This document shows, piece after piece, positions 40,101 to 47,000 of a stretch of DNA of 64,000 nucleotides (the first letter of the stretch is position 1; each line of letters begins with the position of its first letter). Both the position numbers and the translations under genes were made by a program. Under the pieces are notes generated by a model, which was given only the letters and a program-made list of their open reading frames with translations, made no database searches and had not been told where the DNA came from. This stretch comes from Serilophus lunatus (taxonomy: Eukaryota; Chordata; Aves; Passeriformes; Eurylaimidae), in assembly GCA_013399895.1 (NCBI GenBank), contig VXBA01001195.1:1-64000 (forward strand), written 5' to 3'.

Positions 40101-43100
40101 GGCCCAGCCCCGGCACAGCCCGGGCACAACCCCGGCACAGCCTTGGCACAGTCCCGGGCCCAGTCCCGGCCCAGCCCCGGCACAGCCCGGGCCCCCCGAG
40201 CTGGGGGCGAGCCCTGCCCCGCTAACGGGGCAGCCTTGCCCTGCAGTGATGCTGATCGAGGAGCTGCGCTGTCCCGGGAGGCTGAAGACCCTGAAGAAGC
40301 TGAAGGGGAAGCGGCTGAAGGAGCTGCAGCCCCTCCCGCAGACCCTGCGGCTGCTGGCGGAGCTGCAGCTGGACCAGAACCACCGAGTGAGCAAAGCGGC
40401 CACGGCGTGTCTGGGCAGCGCTGCCAGCGGCGGCCGCTTCAGGGGCAAGGTCAGGAGCCGGGGGTGGCCCGCGGGTGAAGCTGCTCCTGTCTGCCCGCTT
40501 TGCCTCCTGGATTACACTTGAGACTCTTTTGCTTTCCTTGTTCCTTTCAGGCTGTGTTGTTTTACACTGATGCTTTATCGGACTGTGATGCAAGACTTCA
40601 GCAAGCTGCGTGTTTGGCTCTCAAGAACCTCCGGGTGAGTGTTGGCAGCCCCGGGACTGCTGGGCACACTCGGGGGGGCACAGGTGTGTCTGGCTGGGAG
40701 TGTAAAACCGGTGGGTCACTTTATCAGCTTCCTGCTATTTGGAATTGCTGAATTCTTTGGCTGCCACAGTTCCAAATTATTGATGCCATAATTCCAAAAG
40801 CAGCAGGAGAGCTCTGGGCACCTTGGAGTGTCTGATCTGCAGGCACAGCACAAGAGACGCATGTGAGCCCCTGAGATACTGTCAGTGCTGAAGGACGACA
40901 GACACGGGGGCACATCCAGCACACAGATAAATGAGCAGCAGCCAGCTGGATGTGGAGCCACTTCTAAGGATTTAACGACAGAAATTTAAAGTTAGATCAG
41001 GGGTTTTTTTTAACAAAAGCTGGTTAGAGTCAGTGGATATAAGTAATATTTGCATTGCTATTGTAAGAAACTGTCAGCACAGATTTACAGCTCCCCAGCA
41101 GCACTAAGTCTGTAATAACTTTGTCACAGAGAGTGAGCAGTTTCTACAAACCAGGTGCTCACACAAGAGCAACAACTGGGATTAACCCTCTCAGTGAAGG
41201 CCCTGATTGGGTGATGCTGATCTCATGGTCCTGCAGGAGGGACCTGTGCCCAGGAACTGAGAGGGGAACAGAGGTGAGACCATGTCAGGAAATGTAACTG
41301 CCAGCTGCTGTGCTGGGGGAGCAGAGAGAGGTCCTGGTAGAATTCAGGTGCAAGAGGAGGTGGGAGTTTGTGTGTTTGCCTTGTGAAATACACCCATCAA
41401 ACTGCTGAGGAACGTCTCCTTTCTCCAACAGGCTGCGGAGAGCATCGAGCAGGTTGCCCACCTGTGCCAGTCTGAGACTGAGGAAGTCAGGAATGCAGCC
41501 AGGGAAACAACACTGTCCTTTGGTAAGGCTTTAAAACAGAGTCTGACAAAGGGATGAGAAATAGTGCAGGACTGGGAGGGGTGACAAAGGAAGTGTTTCA
41601 TGAACAGCTGTTTCATACCATGAAGATAAACTATAAACTTTATATCCCATAGAACAGCCAAGGGCCCTCTGTTGAGGTTTATAGAACCAGACCAAGGAAA
41701 TTCAGTAGGACAAAGTGATTTAAGAACCACTGAACCTTTTAAAAAGGTGACAGATAAGGATCAAAGGTCCTGAAAGTGCTGCTGGAGAATTTAAGGACAG
41801 TCCTGGCAGCAGCAATTTTCTCCTCCTAGATCTTTTTAAAAAGGACATTTGACCCTGGCAGATCCCCAGAAAAGCTCTTCTGCCTCTGATTTAGAGCTTT
41901 GGTGTGCATCAGAGCAACCAACTCCTTGGTAACTTTTTCTGGTCCTACAAAGTGATTTTTACTTCCTATTTCAGTGTTACTGTTTTTCAAATGGTTCCAC
42001 TCTGAACACTGGAGGGTAAGCAGAGCACAAACAGAACAATTTTATGCTCGTTCATTACTTGTTTCTTTACTGGATTCCAGTGGAATTTATCTGCTAATGA
42101 AATGCCAGTTCCCACCTCCTACTCTCCAGTATTTGTGCCTCTGCTGAGGGCAGAGGAGAATTTCCTGGGCTCAGCCCTGGAATGCAGCAAGGAGACAGCA
42201 ATTTCCCTGTTCTGTTCTTCCAAACCCCCACTTCGGTCCATGCTGAGTTCTGGGGCTCTCCAGACCTGCTGCCAGAGCCACTCAGGCTCACGTGCACGGC
42301 AAGTTTTCCAGCTGTGATGCTCCAACTGTTACTCATGTGGAAATGTTGACAGAAGGCCTGATTTTCCATGGTGGCTTCTAGGAGGTTTTGGAAAACTCTT
42401 CCCTAAGGGATGTGTTTGTCACTGCTGAGAGCCCTTGTTAGCTCCAAACAAGGTCACAACTGGTGTTCCCAGAGGCTCCCGTTTCTCAGGGTGTTTGTCT
42501 CTCCCTCAGCACGAGCTGTTTCCTTTCTCCACAGGGGAAAAGGGCCGAGAGGCCTTTGAGAAAATGGACAAGATCTGCTGTGAACTGAGAGAAACTGCAC
42601 AAGAGGCCGAGATTGAAATCACAGTGTTTTAGGAGCGGAGTAGGAGGAGCTGGTCCCCACTGTCCTCACAGCCCCACGGTCCCTGCTCTGTCCCTGCTGC
42701 CTCCTGCCCTGGCTCAGCCTCCTTTCCAAAGGGACAGTTGGCAGAGTCCCCGGTTCAGGCTGGGATATGTTTTGTCACTGTCTCTCAGCACATCGTCAAA
42801 TACTCAGTGCTGGATGAAGGGAAACTGGGGTCTCTTAGAAGGTGGAAGCAGGTTGTCACTGGAGTTCAAATCTCCATCTTGCTGCAATCAGCTGCCCCTG
42901 CTCAAACTGTGAGTCCAGTGTGGTCTGTTTTCCCATGAAGCGTTTTATTAATCTGGCATGTCCCAAGTGAGAAATGATCCCTCTCCACAGTCCCTCGGGA
43001 AGGCAGCAAACAGTCCCTTGACATCAACTGCCCTTTGATCAGAATAAATCCAGCAGCGTTTCTCCCTGGGTTCCTTTGCTTGGACAATTCAGTGGCAGAA

Positions 43101-43445
43101 GGAAAAACTTGTTCCTTCCAACGTCACTTCACAGTCGGGGCAGTTCAGGCCGAGCTCCAGCAGGAGGGTCTGCGCTGCCTTCGCCACGGGCAGGGTGGGG
43201 CTTTTTGAAATTCTGGATTCAGCCCTAGACCAAGACTTCTCCTTCTGCCCCTCTGCTGCCAGGCCCCTTCCTCAGCCCCAGGCTGCCATGCAGGGAAGCC
43301 TGGCTCCAGGTAAAATACTTGAAAGGGTTGGACTTGTGTGAATATATTTTTTTATATATATATATATATAAAACTTTTCTATTCAGTATTTATTGTTGGA
43401 TTTCATACTGTTTTCTAACGTGCTAATAAACCACGTGAGACGAGT
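19068..43445 (+). CDS. RIPOR3: RIPOR3, RHO family interacting cell polarization regulator 3 (gene span, 21 coding exons)
   Basis: Joining 21 exons with canonical AG/GT junctions and consistent phases gives 2826 coding bases, or 941 residues plus stop. The human protein is about 946 residues and is alignable end to end. The N-terminal half (about 1-355) is the conserved RIPOR/FAM65 'PL48' region, with motifs DPKPLQVKKIFEALKKGL, LSGRHKDTKRNSRL, YCIQCRLRDGA, RLCPGDQYE and VDITELGTIKLQLEV. A poorly conserved Ser/Pro-rich linker follows (about 356-549). The C-terminal part (about 780-940) is helical, ARM-like, with PLPQTLRLLAELQLD and RLQQAACLALKNL, ending in EIEITVF. Relatives RIPOR1 and RIPOR2 bind RHO GTPases and act in cell polarity; the role of RIPOR3 itself is little known. 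The 5' non-coding exon(s) and promoter were not located. The transcript should end near 43445. Confidence 0.96.
22507..22653 (+). CDS. RIPOR3: RIPOR3 coding exon 2 (residues 34-83)
   Basis: The acceptor is TTCCTACAG and the donor GTAAGG. It encodes the basic RSSVRSRMSLKPPKAYNSL stretch and the family block DPKPLQVKKIFEALKKGL. Entry and exit phases (2 and 2) fit both neighbours. Confidence 0.96.
23175..23193. repeat. Short (GGTT)n run
   Basis: GGTGGTTGGTTGGTTGGTTT, about four GGTT units, in RIPOR3 intron 2. Confidence 0.75.
25696..25774 (+). CDS. RIPOR3: RIPOR3 coding exon 3 (residues 83-109)
   Basis: The acceptor is TTCTCTCCAG and the donor GTAAGA. It encodes NEYLEAHQAELDYLSGRHKD and then TKRNSRL, one of the best conserved RIPOR motifs. 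It begins the helical segment that leads into the RHO-binding region of the family. Confidence 0.97.
26133..26156 (+). CDS. RIPOR3: RIPOR3 coding exon 4, a 24-base microexon (residues 110-117)
   Basis: The acceptor TTTCTCTTTCAG and donor GTGAGG flank exactly eight codons, AFYYDLDK. Human RIPOR3 has the same eight residues (AFYYDLDK) between the SRL and Q-R motifs, which supports the short exon. Its small size means automated predictors may miss it. Inclusion or skipping keeps frame. Confidence 0.96.
26289..26342 (+). CDS. RIPOR3: RIPOR3 coding exon 5 (residues 118-135)
   Basis: Only 132 bases of intron separate it from the microexon. The acceptor is CCTTTTCAAAAG and the donor GTAAGG. It encodes QIRSVERYIRKLEFHISK, predicted helical with alternating charge, in phase 0 at both ends. 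Confidence 0.95.
27058..27207 (+). CDS. RIPOR3: RIPOR3 coding exon 6 (residues 136-185)
   Basis: The acceptor is AATGCTAAAG, with a rather weak pyrimidine tract, and the donor is GTAGGA. Fifty codons include VEELYEAYCIQCRLRDGA, matching the human VDELYEDYCIQCRLRDGA block, and continue through ASRESLVELCKNFQECTE. Phase 0 at both ends. Confidence 0.96.
27655..27718 (+). CDS. RIPOR3: RIPOR3 coding exon 7 (residues 186-207)
   Basis: The acceptor is TTTCTTGTAG and the donor GTGGGT. It encodes DMCFIEGALEVHLGEFHVKM, close to human DMWLIEGALEVHLGEFHIRM. It exits in phase 1. Confidence 0.96.
28098..28141 (+). CDS. RIPOR3: RIPOR3 coding exon 8 (residues 207-221), weak donor
   Basis: The acceptor is TTCTCTTTTCAG. 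It encodes LVGFARLCPGDQYE, a RIPOR signature. The family-conserved boundary uses donor GAG/GTGCAG, which is poor at positions +3 to +5. A much stronger donor, GGG/GTGAGT, lies at 28184 and would extend the exon in frame by 42 bases (see findings). I chose the short form because it matches human spacing. Confidence 0.9.
28676..28801 (+). CDS. RIPOR3: RIPOR3 coding exon 9 (residues 222-263)
   Basis: The acceptor is GTGGTTCCCAG and the donor GTGTGG. Forty-two codons encode VFVRLGRQKWRLRGKIE and DDSQTWDEEEKIFIPNLHE, the C2-like beta-rich part of the family's N-terminal domain. Phase 0 at both ends. Confidence 0.96.
30290..30435 (+). CDS. RIPOR3: RIPOR3 coding exon 10 (residues 264-312)
   Basis: The acceptor is CTGTCTCTGCAG and the donor GTGAGT. 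It encodes VTELRGLATVLVGVVTCDS and IVVDITELGTIKLQLEVLW, the most conserved block of RIPOR proteins. It is followed by a 5.1-kb intron, the second-longest in the gene, in which I recognise nothing. Confidence 0.97.
35511..35640 (+). CDS. RIPOR3: RIPOR3 coding exon 11 (residues 312-355)
   Basis: The acceptor is TTTCTGCTACAG and the donor GTGAGT. It encodes NPFDTESLFLSPGSTAKF and the Ser-rich SLYNWTPPNTPSFREKYYL, whose TPPNTPSF run is a likely proline-directed phosphosite cluster by motif. It closes the conserved N-terminal half. Confidence 0.96.
35968..36549 (+). CDS. RIPOR3: RIPOR3 coding exon 12, large variable linker (residues 356-549)
   Basis: The acceptor is TGATCTCTTTGCAG and the donor GTATGG; reading past the donor hits a stop within three codons. 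The 194 codons are rich in Ser, Pro, Gly, His and Gln and look disordered. Only islands match human: ILSYL near the start, DSFSSED in the middle, and LQEVLNLLKP with QLEKLEYQVSSLRDKLK at the end, the last probably a short coiled coil. Phase 0 at both ends. Confidence 0.94.
37010..37149 (+). CDS. RIPOR3: RIPOR3 coding exon 13 (residues 550-596)
   Basis: The acceptor is CATCCTCTCAACAG and the donor GTATGT. It encodes SLMVETVLESFDFLNAD and CSADELSLFGS, matching human SLMECILESFAFLNADFALDELSLFGG in pattern. It exits in phase 2. Confidence 0.95.
37411..37543 (+). CDS. RIPOR3: RIPOR3 coding exon 14 (residues 596-640)
   Basis: The acceptor is CCCCTCATCTCCACAG and the donor GTACAG. A variable front half (STYNDNTLQSLSCDTRP) is followed by the conserved helix LDTLLITHLKLCKGLLQ. 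Confidence 0.94.
37966..38074 (+). CDS. RIPOR3: RIPOR3 coding exon 15 (residues 641-677)
   Basis: The acceptor is TTGCATTTCAG and the donor GTGAGT. It encodes KLRSPNVAQVVQESILEEVS and EQTRVLGDVLD, matching human KLASPNLSRLVQECLLEEVAQQ in pattern. It exits in phase 1. Confidence 0.94.
38537..38698 (+). CDS. RIPOR3: RIPOR3 coding exon 16 (residues 677-731)
   Basis: The acceptor is GTGGGTTTTCAG and the donor GTACCA. It encodes a Lys-rich QKTKKKKHYLKMW stretch and ends KVKEKYPRQLEA, comparable to human RVRGKYPGQLEIA. The middle is diverged from human, as in other RIPOR3 orthologues. Confidence 0.92.
38853..39011 (+). CDS. RIPOR3: RIPOR3 coding exon 17 (residues 731-784)
   Basis: The acceptor is TTCCTTTTCTAG and the donor GTAATG. 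It encodes VLQRLLQQILTCDGLLP and FQFFGYLEKHHVASLEKHL, matching human RRLLEQVVSCGGLLP and FQFHSYLQRQSVSDLEKHF in pattern. The intron after it contains the 11-bp minisatellite. Confidence 0.95.
39893..40196. repeat. GC-rich 11-bp minisatellite in RIPOR3 intron 17
   Basis: About 27 imperfect copies of an 11-base unit close to GGCACAGCCCC fill roughly 300 bases, ending about 50 bases before the exon 18 acceptor. The unit contains no stop triplet in any frame on either strand, and 11 is not a multiple of 3. All six frames therefore stay open and repetitive reading frames appear on both strands; these are shadows, not genes. C-runs at 40092-40111 and 40153-40178 make G-quadruplex-type motifs on the - strand. 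Confidence 0.95.
40247..40449 (+). CDS. RIPOR3: RIPOR3 coding exon 18 (residues 784-851), CpG- and GC-rich
   Basis: The acceptor is CCTTGCCCTGCAG and the donor GTCAGG. It encodes VMLIEELRCPGRLKTLKKLK and KELQPLPQTLRLLAELQLD, matching human VTLIEELHCAGQAKVVRKLQ and GQLQPLPQTLRAWALLQLD in pattern. It starts the C-terminal ARM-like helices. Third positions are almost all G or C, with many CpGs, unlike the other RIPOR3 exons; this extends the GC-rich minisatellite tract next to it. Confidence 0.96.
40551..40634 (+). CDS. RIPOR3: RIPOR3 coding exon 19 (residues 852-879)
   Basis: The acceptor is TTGTTCCTTTCAG and the donor GTGAGT. It encodes AVLFYTDALSDCDARLQQAA and CLALKNLR, nearly the human sequence ALLFYTNALAENDARLQQAA. 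It is an ARM-like helix pair in phase 0 at both ends. Confidence 0.97.
41432..41522 (+). CDS. RIPOR3: RIPOR3 coding exon 20 (residues 880-910)
   Basis: The acceptor is TTTCTCCAACAG and the donor GTAAGG. It encodes AAESIEQVAHLCQSETEEVR and NAARETTLSF, matching human GIESIDQTASLCQSDLEAVR and AAARETTLSF. Confidence 0.96.
42535..42632 (+). CDS. RIPOR3: RIPOR3 last coding exon 21 (residues 910-941, stop)
   Basis: The acceptor is CCTTTCTCCACAG. It encodes GEKGREAFEKMDKICCELRE and ends EAEIEITVF before TAG at 42630-42632. Human ends EADVEITIF, so the C-terminus is intact. Confidence 0.97.
43345..43372. repeat. (TA)n microsatellite in the RIPOR3 3'UTR
   Basis: ATATATTTTTTTATATATAT and further TA steps form a short AT dinucleotide run within the presumed 3'UTR. 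It is likely length-polymorphic. Confidence 0.85.
43425..43430 (+). terminator. RIPOR3: RIPOR3 poly(A) signal AATAAA
   Basis: A canonical hexamer lies 790 bases after the stop, followed by a GT-rich stretch (GGCTGTGTTTCATGTTTCTGT) about 20 bases on, as expected for a cleavage and polyadenylation site. Confidence 0.8.
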
Positions 43446-43865
43446 TCCTGGCTGTGTTTCATGTTTCTGTGCTTGTTCCAGCTGTTAAGGAAGGGAGGAA
43501 GTTGTTCTGCTTGGGTGAATTCTCTCTTCCAGTTGGAGCTTTTCTTAAAACCAGAAGCAAACAGGTAAATACTTGAATTGGGACCCCAGGGTTGTGGTGG
43601 CTGCAGCTGCTGCTGCAAAGAGGTTCAGCACCAGCTCCTGCACTGAGTGGGGGCTGCTGGGGAATTACTGCACTTGTAATCCACTGGGAATTAAAATTTA
43701 ACTGTTTAATGGGAAAGACTGGAAGAGGGAGATGGAGGAGTCAGGGAGAGACAGGGCTCCCCATCTCTGCCAGTTCTCAGAGTAACACTGAAATCCCTTT
43801 GCCCCCTGTCCACGTGGGTCAGGGAGGAGCTCGTGGCTCCAGCCCCAAAGCAATAAGACACTCAT
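43446..43865. other. Short gap between convergent genes
   Basis: About 0.4 kb separates the inferred RIPOR3 cleavage site from the most distal possible PTPN1 cleavage site. I see no gene or repeat in it. Confidence 0.6.
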
Positions 43866-43887
43866 GTAATTTCTTTAAAAAAAGAAT

Positions 43888-43893
43888 TTTATT
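43888..43893 (-). terminator. PTPN1: Possible distal PTPN1 poly(A) signal
   Basis: The minus strand reads AATAAAATTC here, 180 bases beyond the conserved PTPN1 signal at 44068. It would give a slightly longer 3'UTR. Whether it is used cannot be judged from sequence. Confidence 0.45.
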
Positions 43894-44049
43894 GTTACAA
43901 CTAAAATGAGAACTGAAAACTTGTATGGGAGATTGAAAAACTGTACAGTTGTACTCTAATCTGGGAGGCCCAGCACCAGCTTACACAAAAGACAAGATAC
44001 CTGAAACTGTATTATACCAAAACATTCAGCTTTTTTCTTGAGTTTTTTT

Positions 44050-47000
44050 AATTTTTTTTTATAAAAGTTTATTCTATGGCAATCTGTAAAAAAAGAAAGA
44101 CCTGATGAGTAAATATTTGCTTAAGGCAGATAGCAGAGCAGCTCACTAATGTCCTACCGAGTCTAACATGGATGTTTGTCCATTTCCAAGAACAGGTTTC
44201 CCAACACCCCCCTGTGCTACGGTATTTACACCCCCCAACTACCACAGACAGTACAGGACAGCAAAACAGAACGGGGCAGTTCAGGATTCCAGCCTTAGCC
44301 ACACCTCCGGGGCCTGGGGACACTCCCTGGGGGTCCCAGCCAGGGGCTGAGCTGGCCCTGGAGCACAGGAAGGAACAGGAGGGACGGGGGATGCTCAGAG
44401 CCCCTCCCAGCTGCAGGAACTGGCTCGTGGTACAAGCGTTTGCAGGTGAATTCCCCTGGATTCCAAGGAAGGATCCTCTGTTTTCTGCCACGGCAAAACT
44501 TTACAACAGTGTCTCGAGGTGGGTTTGGTTTGTCCCTTGCAGCCCCAGCCCGGGGAGGTGTGGGTAGCGCTGCCTGAACTCTGGAATGTCTGCACTACAC
44601 CCAGGAACATGCACTGGGCACACGGGGCACAAGGATCCTGCCAAGGATGAGGTGAGCACACACTGGCTGAGAAACACCCCCAGGCCCTCGCTGCCAGCAA
44701 CACCCTCTGAACCACAGCCACTAAGGATCAGGTCATGCAAATATCACCGGGGCACATCAGGAAGCAGAAATACAAGTTCTTTCAAGCACGTGGTGTTTCA
44801 CTGGGACGTCACATGCAGTTCAATACACAGGGGTACAAATGGTGCCCGAGGGCAGGACCCTGCCCCTGCTGCACAGAACAGTGGGGACAAAGCAATCACA
44901 TAATGTATCTTAAATACACAGATGAGCCATTATATATTACCATTTTTCTATACTCATTTTTCCTGTTTCCAATAATATAACTAAATATTGACTGATTACA
45001 ACATTCCTCCTTTCAAGTACTGGTCTGACCAACAGTCTCACAGGTAAAGGATCGATTGCCAGTACTACCTGAGGATTTATTATTGTACTCTTGAGAAGCC
45101 CTTGATGCAAGCTTAACAAAACACAAAATAGAAATAACTCCCACCCCCTTCACCTCCTCACTCACTGAAGGAAGAGCTTCACCTACAGCCAGCTTGGCAG
45201 AATAACCAGGGAGTGGGGAGAGCTGCCCGGGGCTCCTCAGGGGGTGGGTAAGTGCTCCAAATCTCGTGGGTCAGTGACAGTGCTGCAGCTCAGCTGTCCT
45301 GGGGCACTGCCACCACACAGCCCCCAGCAGGGAGTGTGCTCCTGCCCTCTGCACCCTGACACAAGCAAAGCAATCTCTGCTCTGGTTTGCACTATTAATC
45401 ACTGGCACTGCCAGGGGGAGCAGCACTGGCTCCTTCCAGTGCCAGCCCCCTGCAACCCAAGCCTTGTTTCCAAGCACTTCCCCTGCAGGACCCTGGGGCT
45501 GAGGCCGTGTCTGCACCCCCAGCACAGCCAGGACTTGAGTCTTTGCTTTACACAAAGCACAACACACAAACACTTGCATCACAAGCCAGCTGACATGTTC
45601 TCAGACCAACACCTCTCCTGGGGCACTGTTGGGGTCTCAAGGCAGCTGCCACAGCACAGAGTGCTCTGGATTCACCAAACCTTTCCTGCTCAGTGCCTGT
45701 GGTGCCTCCCGGGCCCTCACCCCCACTGGAAGCACCTGGAGAGTGAAACTGCATTTTACATTCCAAACGATGAGGTTTAGGAACTGGTCCTTCCATGGCA
45801 GAGTGCTGGTGGATGTGGTTTGGTTGAATTTCCCTTCCTATTTCTCTCCCTCCCCTCAACCTCTCCTAACCCAGAATATAAAAGTAAAAACAGCTTTAGA
45901 AAGAATGGTGCAATGTAAAGAGCCATATGTGCAAGTAGAGTGCAACAAAAGTCAATGAGGAGATACACTTAGTAAAGGAAAAAAACAGGAAAAAAATCCA
46001 AGAGCTGGACATGTTGGGATACCCTGAGCAAATGCAGAAGCCTGGTTCTATCAACACAAGTAAAACAATCAGCTCTTTAAGAACAGTTATGCCAAGATTA
46101 AATATATCAATACCACAGGCACTGCCCACAACTCAGTCTTTAATGATGAAGCAAGTTTAAAAAATAAAAACTGAAACAAAACCCAACCACAAACACCCTC
46201 CCCTTCCAAAAGTTTACATTCTTCAGGTATGTGGGTTTCCTTTTCTTTTTTTGGGAACTCGTCAATGTAAGTCATGTATTTGGTTATAACACTTGGAGAG
46301 TACAAGCAGGTTTCACTTGTGTCTACTTTTTCTGAAACAAAAGAAAATGGACTGGCTTTTTAAAAAAGGCTAAAAACAACAATGTGTTGTAATTCTGTTA
46401 TTTAGTTTTTAAAAAAAAAAAAAACAAAATAAAAAAGGAAAACAACTATTTGGCATTTTCTCTGCTTACTCCTGAATATTTTAAGGCCCTGAGATTAGAA
46501 TATTATGTTCTTGGGACCACAGGGCTGGATAAAACCCTAGTGCATCAATTCATTCTTTAAGCCCTACCCAAAGTTCTGGCCTTTCCCCCTCCTCTCCCTG
46601 CTCTGAGCCAAGGCTGCCCTGCCTGGACTGGCTCCCTGTGCCAGGAGCTCCTCAGCCCCTGGTCAGTCCTGCTGGAACAGCCATCAGTGGAAACACACCC
46701 TGTAGCAGAGATAAGCTCCTGCTGTGAGGAAGGTGAACATGCAGATATTCACTAGGAAGGGTTTCCACGTTGTCACCACGTTCTCATCCTCCTCCTCTGA
46801 GTTCTCTGCCTTGGACTCCTCCTTGTGGGGCGAGGGACGTGCAGTGTCACCAACAGTTCTCCTCCGAGTTTCAGTGTCTTGACTAGTGCTTAAGGACAAA
46901 GAAATAAAGACTCAGCACTGCCTGCACACAAATACCCTGTTCTGGACTGGTCCAAGCCTCCACAACCAGTGAACACAGGCAGCTCCAGAGGATGGTTCAG

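Larger units (their letters stand above)
42633..43445 (+). other. RIPOR3: RIPOR3 3' untranslated region
   Basis: About 0.8 kb follows the stop codon. There is an internal AATAAA at 43043-43048. A (TA)n tract lies near 43352-43372, and a UAUUUAUUG AU-rich motif at 43387-43395 sits shortly before the main AATAAA at 43425-43430. The cleavage point is inferred to be near 43445. Confidence 0.8.
44050..46086 (-). other. PTPN1: PTPN1 3' untranslated region
   Basis: About 2 kb, read on the - strand. From memory of the human transcript, several blocks look homologous: GCATCAAGGGCTT with AATAATAAATCCTCAGGTAG near 45070-45115, TAATATATAATG near 44930, and GAGCTGCTCTGCTAT with CCTTAAGC and ATATTTACTCATCAGG near 44100-44150. 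These fix the end of the gene. There are several AU-rich stretches and no repeat. Confidence 0.8.

Noticed and set aside
39623..40448. Large reading frames on both strands (up to 264 codons) full of AQPWHSPGTA-like or LCRGCAGAVPG-like repeats
   Set aside because: They are translations of the stop-free 11-bp minisatellite. All six frames are open, the unit length is not a multiple of 3, and the only real coding part is RIPOR3 exon 18.
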